Assembly (NCBI GenBank): GCA_037127255.1
Contig: JBANSL010000008.1
Location: forward strand, 37,089,373-37,153,372
Direction of reading: 5' to 3'
Length of the DNA stretch: 64,000 nucleotides
From: Persicaria tinctoria
Lineage: Eukaryota > Streptophyta > Magnoliopsida > Caryophyllales > Polygonaceae
The position numbers were made by a program, and so were the translations under genes. Positions within the stretch are counted from its first letter, which is position 1, and each line of letters begins with the position of its first letter. A model generated the notes under the pieces. That model worked only from the letters and a program-made list of their open reading frames with translations, did no database searches and was not told the DNA's origin. Below, one piece after another: positions 55,902 through 64,000 of the stretch.

Positions 55902-56957
55902 CTAATTTTTCTTCCCATAATAATTTATACAGTAGCACATTTATTTAATTATTGAGAAGCCTAGCTACCATTATTATGAAACTACGTAACTACCCCTCGT
56001 CTATAAATAGTACTAGTACTGAACAAGTTGACTTCAATCCATTATACAGTAGTTTATAATGCTTAATGTGCGTATAATATCATACTATCTCAAAGTGGTT
56101 GGATAAATTGTTAGCTTAAATTTCTGATCGGTACAAAAAAAGTTTAGCTTAAATGCGATGTAAAGTTTCGTCGTTTCGAATATATATAAAATACGTACGT
56201 ACTTATAAACGAATAAATTGTAAAACGGAACTAATATATATACACTATAAATAAACATTTTATGAAATTAATTAGTTTTATCGATCGGTACATGATGGTT
56301 AGTCCATAATCTGATGTGTGTTGATGTTCCCCAGAGTTCTCTATGTACGTCCTTCCTTTGACTGATCTTTTCGTTTCTCTTTGGCTTGTAATTTTCAGTG
56401 TAGGTTGACTTGTACGTTTTCTTTGTAATTTTATTTCTGTCATTTGCTTCTGTAATTTCCTTTCTGTCATTTGTTTCAGTCATTTGCTTCCAGTTTTACA
56501 TGATGGTTAGTCCATCTATCGGCGTGTCCGGTCTCTCGGTTTCTCTAGGCTTGTCGAGGGAACCGAATTCTTATCTTGCTGTAAAAAAAATAGAGTTGAT
56601 ATAATTAAGCGTATGAAGTGGTTTAATTCAACCTACACGAATATTACTTGGTAATTAGCCTCTCCAATTGATTTCCCATTTTATGAATTTTAGATTTTTT
56701 AGAAAACTTTGAGACTTTTTTCCAATAGATTTTCCATTTTATTTTCTAAAATGGGGAAGTAGCAAAAAAAAAAAATCTTCCTTGAATCTGCAGCATTCTT
56801 CAGAAATAAATTATTCTCCAAATCTTCGAAATGAAGAAACTATTGGAGTTTGAAACAAAAATAATTTTAAAAAAAATATTTTTTATTTTTTCATTTTAGA
56901 GAAAATTTGAGAAAATTGTTAGAGATTATCTTATTACTACATTAAGTTATTAAGCAA
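55902..56957. other. intergenic DNA, no gene; one 18-bp direct repeat
   Basis: AT-rich. ACATGATGGTTAGTCCAT occurs at 56290-56307 and 56498-56515, and TTTCTGTCATTTG words lie between. From 56680 to 56940 AT-rich words TTTTCTAAAA / TTTTAGAAAA recur on both strands. Nothing coding recognised. Confidence 0.5.
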
Positions 56958-56960
56958 TTA

Positions 56961-57540
56961 AAGGTGTGTTTGGATTCCCAATGCATTATGCTCATAAGCA
57001 GATTGAGATCACTTGTCTCCAAAAAGGACAGATCATGCATCTCTCTCCTCACCCCCAAAATTTAAAAAAATTAAAGAAAATGGTAAAGAGTGGGATGGTT
57101 TGCCTGTCTTTCAATATCCCCCCCCCCCCCCAACCTCTATCCCCAAACCCCCTCACCCTCACAAACCCGACCCAACTTAAAAGAAAAACAAAAAATAAAT
57201 TAAATTAAAAAAAGAATTAAAAAAAAAAAAACAGAATTTATGTGAGAGGGGACATGATAGAGGGACGGGATCGGGGACAAAGGATTTACACCCGGTACAT
57301 GGAGACAAAGAGGAATTGGGGATAACAGATCCATTATGCATATATTTAAAGTGTTTGTTTAAAAAAATTATATGGTAATTAAAATAACGTAATTTTAAAA
57401 TAAAATACCTTATAAATTGTGTAAATTATATAATTATATTAATATTTGATTTATACAATTTATGAAATATTTTATTTTAGTTAAACAAACACTTTAAAAA
57501 TGATTATATACTTATAAGCATGGAATCCAAATACACCCTT
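56961..57540. mobile_element. Tourist/Harbinger-like MITE, 580 bp, TTA TSD
   Basis: Termini AAGGTGTGTTTGGATTCC and, in reverse complement, AAGGGTGTATTTGGATTCC, followed by similar CTTATAAG segments. It is flanked by TTA on both sides (56958-56960, 57541-57543), the usual 3-bp target of PIF/Harbinger elements. An inner inverted repeat (AAAGTGTTTGTTTAA at about 57350 and 57484) lies next to the nested MITE copy. Confidence 0.65.
57096..57291. mobile_element. small palindromic MITE, copy 2, nested
   Basis: Reverse-complement homologue of 38683-38856 over almost its whole length, including the TGTCCCCGAT end and the GTCCCCTCTCAC segment. It has a 14-base poly(C) run (57118-57131). It lies inside the Tourist-like element. 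Confidence 0.65.
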
Positions 57541-57798
57541 TTAGCCGTTTTAGGTGCTGCAAATTAAATAAAATTTACACAAAAAAGAAAAGAAAAAGAG
57601 ATAATGATCGAATTAAGGGATTCAAAGTGAAAATGAAAATCATGACAATGAAAACAGGTAAAGATGAAGAATGATGCAAATAAAATGAGTAGTTGAGTAG
57701 AGGGCCTCCCACCTTTTCAATTAGTTTGGTGGCCAAAATATTTAGCAAAAGGAAACCTAGGTTGTAGGACTTTCAATACTCTCCTACGTTTCTATATA

Positions 57799-58051
57799 CT
57801 CCCTCCGTTCGGCAAAACTAGTCATTTTAACTCTTCACACAACTTTTAATAAAGCTAATAATTATACTCTTTTTTTACTAATTTACCCTCATTTATTACT
57901 CTACTTTTTACTTTATCAAAAACTACAACTCACAACACATCAATCAAATCAAGGGCATTTTAGTAAAGTAGAAGCAAAAATACCTAAAATGACAAGTTTT
58001 TCCGAACAAAAATAAAACTCTAAAACGACAAGTTTTGCCGAACGGGTGGAG
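57799..58051. mobile_element. Stowaway (Tc1/mariner) MITE, 253 bp
   Basis: CTCCCTCCGTTCGGCAAAAC at the left and CTCCACCCGTTCGGCAAAAC at the right in reverse complement, with TA on both sides. The CTCCCTCCG terminus and TA target are diagnostic of Stowaway elements. Confidence 0.88.
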
Positions 58052-58327
58052 TAATTTCAAAATTACACATGTAGCCATGTAGGTGATACTAATAATTGCA
58101 GTCCTAAACTATCAAAATCTGTTTGTTGACCTTAACTTCAATTTCATCATCATTGTGTTTAACCTTCTCTCATGTATTTCAATAATTTTTTTATTATTTT
58201 TGCTCTGATTTAGGCCCTATTTCCAACTACCGCCTACGGGCCTCCCATCATTATTTTTCTCTGATTTAGGCCCTATTTCCATCGTCATTTTTTTTCGGGC
58301 ATGATATTTGCACGTTCAAATTTTCGT

Positions 58328-58610
58328 CATCGTCACAATGTCGGTGCCAGACTCCCAACTCGGTAGGTGGTGTTGGTGCCGGACTTCCAGGTCGACAGAG
58401 GACAGGGAATATGCAGCTTTTGCAGGCACGCCTTGTCACCTCACCTGACGCCGAGTCACATCATGTCGGGCCCCTTTCACCGATGTCGAGTTCCGAATAC
58501 GGCAGGGTCAAATCAATCGCATCGTCTGCAAAGCTGCAGGGAATCTGCAGCTTTACGTCCAATCCCTTGCAGTGCCGTTGCCGAGCTCCCGGATCGGCAT
58601 GGGTGGTGGC
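58328..58610. repeat. left terminal word array of MULE-2
   Basis: Copies of a roughly 22-bp word, GGTGCCGGACTCCCAACTCGG with variants, occur near 58343 and 58372. Shorter forms lie near 58448 (GACGCCGAG) and 58580 (GCCGAGCTCCCGGATCGG). Confidence 0.7.
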
Positions 58611-58974
58611 GACTTATTATAAAAGGAGGGAGCCTCGCCCTCACTTTGTGCACTACACACACACCACTCACCCACCTCTTCCCCCGAAATTGGTAGCCCG
58701 AAATCCTTTCTAAGGAGAAATGCCGAAGTTGATCGGCTTGTTAGAGTGGTTTAGGCGAGGTTCGCGATCCTCTTCACCTCTTACCCCGCCGAGCGATGAG
58801 CGTGAGCCTTCACCACAACCCCCGCCAAATGATCCTAGAGCGCAAGCCGCCGCCGAGGTAAGTAGAGATTATATGTTAATTTTATGTTTTTATTGGTCAA
58901 CATTTAAATGAAATAATGATAAAATGTAGGGTATAGTCGAGAGTCGAGATTTTATGGATTTTTAATGAAATTAT

Positions 58975-59560
58975 AAAAGGAAATTAGATATGGAATTTTG
59001 ATAAAATTAGATATGGAATTTAGATAAAAATAGGTATGGAATTTTTAATGCATGAAAATGAGATATAGAATGTTTATTTCATGAAAAATAGATATGGAAT
59101 TAATAATGCATGAAAATTAGATATAGATATATTCATGCATGAAAATTAGATATGGAATTCTTAATGCATGAAAATTACATATGGAATTTTTATTGAATGA
59201 AAATGTAGATAGGGAATTTGTAATGCAATTATGAAATTAGATAATATGTAGATTTATGTGGAATGTAGAAACAATCATTATTTACAAGGAATTTATGTAA
59301 ACATAATGTAATGGATAAATATGATTTATGGGCAAATATGAAATTAGATAATGTAGATTTATGTGGAATTATGAAATTATATAATGTAGATTTATGTGGA
59401 ATTTATGAATTACAAAAAATAGATATGGAATTTATGGAAATTAGATAAATATATATCACATAGTGGATAAAAAATATACATTTAAATAGAAATTGGTAAA
59501 GATATGGAATTTAGATATGAAATTGGTAAATATATATCACATAGTGGATATGGAGTTTTG
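58975..59560. repeat. AT-rich degenerate minisatellite in the cargo gene intron
   Basis: Units of about 30-35 bp built on AAATTAGATATGGAATTT and AATGCATGAAA recur roughly 12 times with much variation. The region is an intron of the cargo gene. Confidence 0.75.
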
Positions 59561-59703
59561 GTTTGTAGATTATGAGGCGGGCAAAACCCAGCGGGAACGG
59601 GTAAGGCCAACGACCTCTCTGAGGCGAGGTGATCGGCCCGTAGAGCCGGCGAGAGCCAGCACATCGGCAATAAGACAACCATCAATTGAGCGACCTCTGC
59701 AGG

Positions 59704-60441
59704 TAGGGATGGCAATGGGTCGGGTGGTGGGTGGATGGACCCCCATTTCACCCGACCCACCATGGGTGACCCATTTTCCCACCCATCACCCCACCCATAT
59801 CCACTTCACCCATATCCACTTCGCCCATATCCATCGGGTGATCGGGTGAAATGGGTGAGATATGGGTGAAATGTGGGTGATTTTCCTTAAATGCATGCAA
59901 TTGAATTTCAATCAATTTGGTACACAAAACACCGTATAAACTATGATTATCTTACACATTTAAGTCTTAAATAAGTCTTAAACACATACATAAGTCTTAA
60001 ACACATACAATAAGTCTTAAACAACACATGCCACAAGTCTTAAACACATATCATAAGTCTAAAACATAAGAAAAATAAGTAGTTTTAAACACATACAATA
60101 AGTCTTAAAATAAGTAGTCTAAAACACGAGAGGATGAAGAGAAGTTGGGAACTTTGGGAAGGAAAATTAGGGTTTACAAAAGTGTATATATTTTTTTTAT
60201 ATAAAAAATATATATTTTATATAAAAATTATATATTTTTATACGGGTCGGGTCGGGTGGCGGGTGGTGGGTCGGGTGGTGGATCGGGTGCGGGTGGAGAA
60301 AAACGTCACCCCACCCGACCCACCACCCATATCCACTTCACCCACATCCACTTTCCACCCGCTTTTTTTCGGGTTATCACCCACTTTTTCGGGTCGGGTG
60401 ATTCGGGTTCGGGTCGGTTGCGGGTGAGATTGCCATCCCTA
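59704..60441. mobile_element. hAT element, 738 bp, 8-bp TSD
   Basis: Perfect terminal inverted repeat TAGGGATGGCAAT / ATTGCCATCCCTA, flanked by an 8-bp duplication TCTGCAGG (59696-59703 and 60442-60449), diagnostic of hAT. Subterminal arrays of CGGGTCGGGTGG / CCACCCGACCC words occupy about 59715-59870 and 60240-60425. A set of AAGTCTTAAACACATA units lies at about 59960-60115. It carries no transposase, so it is non-autonomous. Confidence 0.9.
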
Positions 60442-61084
60442 TCTGCAGGAGCCCGCTAGGGCAAGCACGTCGTTTCTTGGCCATGACGACGAGGATTTTT
60501 TGGAAGATTACACCGTAGACGAGGTCGACACTTCACAAGTGCCAGAGACCCCAAACGTACCCGAAATTCCCCGGACCCCCCTTTATACGCCCGTCGACGA
60601 GGTCGACACTAGCACCATGCAGCATTCGAATGCGTGGGAACCAGAAATCCACCAGACCCCCCCCCCCCCTTATACGACCGTGGAGGGATCTGGACAGGGG
60701 CCGTTCTGGGCGGGAATGACTCAGCAGCCCATCCGTGACGAAGGGGCATTCTCATCAAACCCAGCTGCTGGTACATCGGCACGAACGTCTAACACCTTCG
60801 GGGTCGGTGACACGTTTGGGGGTATACCCAGCACAGACCCTGTGCATAACCCCAACTACCGATATGGGATGTTGGACGAGTTGAACAGTAGGGATGTGGA
60901 CGACGGCTTCCCCAAGTTTGTCGAGCCACTTCGACACTACACGACACACAGGTGTCGCAGCCTGTGGTTAAGTGAGGTGGGTGTACATGTATGAACGATT
61001 TGGTCAAATTTACGGGTATATTATGTTCAATTGTGGTATCCGGTGGTATCTGTGCAGTTGATAATCTTATTATATGTCTTGCAG

Positions 61085-61142
61085 GCGGTGGAGATGACAG
61101 TCAAGAGCATCAGGCGGTGGAGATGACAGTCAAGAGCATCAG
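61085..61142 (+). repeat. 29-bp tandem duplication
   Basis: Two exact 29-bp units, each starting GCGGTGGAGATG, at 61085 and 61114. 29 is not a multiple of three, so the duplication shifts any reading frame through it. Confidence 0.9.
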
Positions 61143-61366
61143 GCGACTACGCATAAATGGTGTAGTCGTCGTAGTGCCCAACTATAGTGATCTGCGCTCT
61201 CACCTGCCATGTATACGAACGCAATTGCAAATGTGTTCTTCGTGCTAGTAATCCCAACAATCTCTAGCAACGACATTTCGTACCTACCACATGAACATTA
61301 ATTAGTCAAACAAATTGCTACAACGTATGACAGATATAAAAGTAGTCGACATTAATGTAATTCCTC

Positions 61367-62122
61367 TTACTCGTTCGTCTTGTAGGTCGAGTCCATCACG
61401 ATAACATGCGGAAAAAACATAAGAAGATGTCGGGAGTTCGGATGGGACAGAAACACATCAGTAACCTCGTCTACTCCTGCTTTAGAGGAATTCCGTGTGG
61501 CGATAAAGTATCCCTTTTGTTTGAGTTTATGAAGCGCTTGAGGCAGGTCCCTCCGTCCTTCTGCGACGGTTCTCCGCAACTGGGCTCGTGCATTGTAGAC
61601 TTGACGAATGTCCGTCACGCAGTCATGATCATCATACTTCATCCCGCGCAGCATATCCCCCGGTTTTATCCTAATCACTGTGTCACGGCGAACCTGCCGA
61701 TGTTGATCTGGGGTTAATCTACCGGCATAGGGATGTCCTAACATCACATCGTTTAGCTTGTGGTTATGCACACCGCACATAACCTTCATTGTCCAATTGT
61801 CAGCATCATTTTGACGACCCTCCAGCTCAAACAAGCATCCGAGCTTCGTCGTTCTCCCTCGCCTACTCACTGCGGGAGGAAAATCCAAGTTGACATCTGG
61901 AATATCTCTACCCCCTCCGTACTTACCACACACTAGACGAAAGGTACCCAATCCACTCATTTTGTTCTTCCATGACCGAGTGATCACAAGTACCATGTTC
62001 TTAATCTTCCATATGTATCTAGTCCATGCCTTCATGTTTACTTGATCAGCCCAATAACCATCGACTGTAAACATCGAACCATATTCTGTACCCACATCTA
62101 GAGGTTGGTTTTGTTCCTGCAT
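61367..62122 (-). pseudogene. MULE-2 transposase, N-terminal part only
   Basis: The ATG at 62122 opens a continuous frame: FAR1-type DNA-binding region (FRLVCGKYGGGRDIP, KLGCLFELEGRQN, VMCGVHNHKLND) then the start of the MULE transposase domain (FLSHPNSRHLLMFFPHVIVMDSTYKTNE). It stops just after the first catalytic aspartate (MDSTYKTN). The rest of the DDE domain is absent downstream, so this copy cannot transpose itself. It is transcribed convergently to the cargo gene. Confidence 0.82.
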
Positions 62123-62272
62123 TATGTCACTTATGTACTAAGAACTTTTTCGCACACAATCTCACTATATGATATTTTACAAAATATTATCAAAACTATG
62201 TTTTATTAAGTTTCGATTCAAACAACATATCCATTTAAACATAATAGATTAAAGGTTCCCTCTATATAAACG

Positions 62273-62400
62273 TTCCGCTATAATACGATTCTATTCAAAC
62301 TTAATTATATAAAAAAATTCCGCTATAATATGATTCTATTCAAACATAATTATATAAAGGTTCCGCTATATATAAACGATCCGCTGTAACAATATTAACT
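62273..62400. repeat. imperfect tandem repeat, about 44 bp, three units
   Basis: TTCCGCTATAATACGATTCT-type units start at 62273, 62318 and 62361. They lie upstream of the transposase ATG in MULE-2 and could be part of its promoter region. Confidence 0.7.
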
Positions 62401-62576
62401 TACCTCGAGATTCTTCACGAGCTCCTCCGGATCACTATAGCTAAAAATATCGAACGGTAAACCGCCTCCGCCATCTTCTTCCGGTAACGCCATTTCCTCC
62501 GATGTAAGAATTTGGATTTTGAATCGAAAACATTGTAGTTTAACTCGGGCATCGCTTCTTTATATCGGCTTTCGAA

Positions 62577-62701
62577 CTTACCTCGGGCATTGGATGCCGA
62601 TTTGGGAGCTCGGAACCTCCATGGAATCTGCCGAGCTGAGAGTCCGGCACCTGCATCACCTTCTGCCGAGTTGGGAGTCCAGCACCGGCACTGTGCCGAT
62701 G
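62577..62701. repeat. right terminal word array of MULE-2
   Basis: In reverse complement, GTGCTGGACTCCCAACTCGG, GTGCCGGACTCTCAGCTCGG and a CCGAGCTCCCAAATCGG form follow each other in about 120 bp, mirroring the left end. Confidence 0.75.
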
Positions 62702-62929
62702 GCGATATGATGAAGTTGATAAAGTACATTTGGAATGAGCTCTGAATTGCTTTTATAAGTAGCTTAAAGATATGAAATGATCCTAACAAATATACAAACT
62801 GGAAATGATAATATTAAAGAATAGAAAAAGAGGTAGATTTATAAGAAGAAAGCGAGATGTTTTAAAAAAAAAACTCTAAAAAGCTACATGATGATGTGTT
62901 GCATTAGTTTTTACTCATTCATAACTCAT

Positions 62930-63085
62930 TCTCAATTCGGATTGCAAGTTGAACTCACCTTTATGAAGCTGGAATCGCTAGTAATTGTCGGTTTGCCATA
63001 AGATGATTAATTCGTTCTTGGACCTTGTACACACCGCTTGTCACATATGAGAGTTGACCATGCTCGAAGTCGTCAACTAACTCTT
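62930..63085 (+). pseudogene. nuclear plastid DNA: fragment of the 16S rRNA 3' end
   Basis: The stretch contains ATGAAGCTGGAATCGCTAGT, then CCTTGTACACACCGCTTGTC, then CCATGCTCGAAGTCGT, in the order and spacing of the 3' end of bacterial-type 16S rRNA. The last string fits plastid 16S better than mitochondrial. Compared from memory with intact plastid 16S, nearly all differences look like C-to-T or G-to-A changes, as expected for an old, methylated nuclear copy. It is not a functional rRNA gene. Confidence 0.82.
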
Positions 63086-63142
63086 TTCTCTCTATTTTCT
63101 ATAAAACTCAATGTTGTATTTACTTCTTTGTTTCGCTTCTCA
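63086..63142 (+). repeat. end of a Copia 5' LTR (start not located)
   Basis: The sequence ends TTCTCA directly before a primer binding site, as an LTR would. I could not locate the LTR start. The plastid fragment lies immediately upstream, either in the LTR or at its border. Confidence 0.45.
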
Positions 63143-63153
63143 TGGTATCAGAG
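63143..63153 (+). other. primer binding site (initiator tRNA-Met)
   Basis: TGGTATCAGAG, the standard Copia primer site complementary to initiator tRNA-Met, directly after the CA end of the presumed LTR. Confidence 0.85.
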
Positions 63154-63323
63154 TTGTAAAAGCTTTGATTTTTCGAAGATTTGGGTGGAGGAACCTGGAT
63201 CTGTGCGTGTTTCGTTGTGAAATCGCTTGGTGCAAAGTTACGAGATTGTTGTATGCGAAATCGCTAGTTCTTTCTGTTTCTTTTTGGATTTCTAAGTTTT
63301 CTTTTATTTTGAAGGTTGATTAC

Positions 63324-63900
63324 ATGACTAATGGAGGGCTTTCCAGATCGCACTTAGGAGGAGGTTCGCATATCAACGTTAACGATCCATTAGTCTTGGC
63401 GAATTAAGTTCGATAGTCTGTGAGCACAATTGGCTTCATTCGAGTTTTTGGGAAAATGAATTTTTTGAGATGGGGTAGGGGAGTTCTTCTGGTGTACGTT
63501 GAGGGGGGGGGGGGCAAAAACAAGTTGGGATTCATCAACGATTCATGTGGAAAACAAATGATTGGATCTATTGAGCTGCAAAGGTTGATGTGCGCAAACT
63601 ACATGGTGCATTGTTGGTTGCTGAAATCGATGGTGAGTGCGATCTCAAAGAGCTTCATGTACGTTGATTTAACATCTAATCTTTGGGAAGAACTTTCGAA
63701 AAGGTATGGCTAAACTATTACTCCTTTCATTTTCCAATTAAAGAAATAATTGAACACGATAACTAGAGATGGAAAGACAGTGGCTTAGTATTTTGCCAAA
63801 CTGAAATGTGTGTGGAATGAATTGCAAAGCGTCGAGGGCTTTCCTAACTGCCATATAAGGCCTTTACAAAATTCTGCTTTTATCTCCATTAATTAGTTTT
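63324..63900 (+). pseudogene. Copia gag remnant, continues beyond or decays at the window edge
   Basis: Starts at an ATG (63324; MTNGGLSRSHLGGG). After stops and a frame change it gives KNKLGFINDSCGKQ near 63520, then NYMVHCWLLKSM, LWEELSKRYG and FAKLKCVWNELQSVEGFPNC near 63795. These match the UBN2-type gag of Copia elements (the KNKLGFIDGS ... W.LNS ... LW.DL..R pattern). Stops at several positions show decay. Confidence 0.75.
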
Positions 63901-64000
63901 GTCCATTGCCATGACACTTTTTCTTTCCTTTCGTAGCTTAGAATGTGTTCATCTTTCAAGTACTTATGGAAGATGGTTTGGAGTCATAGATTTTCTGGCT

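Larger units (their letters stand above)
58720..61247 (+). pseudogene. MULE-2 cargo gene of unknown function, disrupted by hAT insertion
   Basis: Exon 1: ATG at 58720, 46 codons (MPKLIGLLEWFRRGSRSSS, then proline-rich), ending at a GTAAGT donor (58858). Exon 2 probably starts at 59577 after an AG and stays open to the hAT insertion at 59704. It resumes at 60450 (EPARASTSFLGHDDEDFLEDY) and runs to about 60974. EPARASTS occurs on both sides of the insertion as a short duplication in the protein. A last exon may start at 61085 after TTGCAG and end at 61247. I recognise no domain; the protein is acidic, proline- and serine-rich. Exon structure is inferred by eye. Confidence 0.5.
58328..62701. mobile_element. 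MULE-2, Mutator-like element with cargo gene and truncated transposase
   Basis: Long terminal inverted repeats: CATCGTCACAATGTCGG from 58328, and CATCGGCACAGTGCCGG in reverse complement from 62701. They continue through GACTCCCAACTCGG on both sides. Between them are a plus-strand cargo gene and a minus-strand FAR1-type/MULE transposase fragment. The inverted homology may extend a few bases outward. I could not read a convincing 9-bp duplication. Confidence 0.75.

Noticed and set aside
62930..63085. Functional 16S rRNA gene or bacterial contamination
   Set aside because: Only about 150 bp are present, with heavy transition-type decay, embedded in plant repeat DNA.

Overview
The window is repeat-dense plant nuclear DNA, very probably from a eudicot. 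It carries SIRE-type and Ale/Retrofit-type Copia elements, Athila-type Gypsy elements, an L1-type LINE, tRNA-derived SINEs, Mutator-like elements (MULEs), hAT, Tourist and Stowaway elements, and a decayed fragment of plastid 16S rRNA. I see no complete host gene. The only host-like coding piece is one possible B3-type exon near the left edge. The species cannot be named from this sequence.

Layout. 1-3168: AT-rich DNA with the possible exon, a 1.25 kb array of ATGTCATCA-like words and a small TTGAC cluster. 3169-16592 (minus): a SIRE-type Copia element with TSD ATACT. Its 3' LTR is split by a 2.0 kb solo LTR, and its 3' env-like ORF is split by another solo LTR (X1). 16690-20732: a decayed second Copia. 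20811-21895: an unclassified retroposon. 22004-22407: a MULE-type MITE. 22805-26870: a deleted MULE with transposase, OTU-protease and plant-mobile-domain remnants. 27237-27530: microsatellites. 27542-32325: an L1 LINE. 32488-38280 (minus): the 3' end of an Athila-type element whose LTR holds solo LTR Y and whose 3' UTR holds a tandem SINE pair. 39611-55896 (plus): an Ale-type Copia with TSD GATAT. LTR X2 sits in its gag, and inside X2 sits a complete young Athila-type element (41521-50093, TSD ATCAT). 56961-58051: MITEs. 58328-62701: a second MULE with an unrecognised cargo gene, itself hit by a hAT element. 62930-63085: plastid 16S fragment. 63143-64000: the start of another Copia.

The most striking pattern is that many of these elements carry their own short, CG-containing, mostly palindromic word, repeated many times. 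In the LTR elements the arrays lie upstream of the TATA box. In the two Athila-type elements the same word also occurs in internal sequence, and in the young one it occurs inside the coding region as 21-bp (7-codon) units. The words differ completely between LTR families that otherwise share their layout. The MULEs carry comparable arrays near their ends. This resembles the target arrays of the VANDAL/VANC anti-silencing system, but here spans several superfamilies. The function is inference; the arrays themselves can be read directly.

All coordinates and comparisons were made by eye. Family assignments rest on recognisable domain motifs, terminal structures and target-site duplications, not on database searches.
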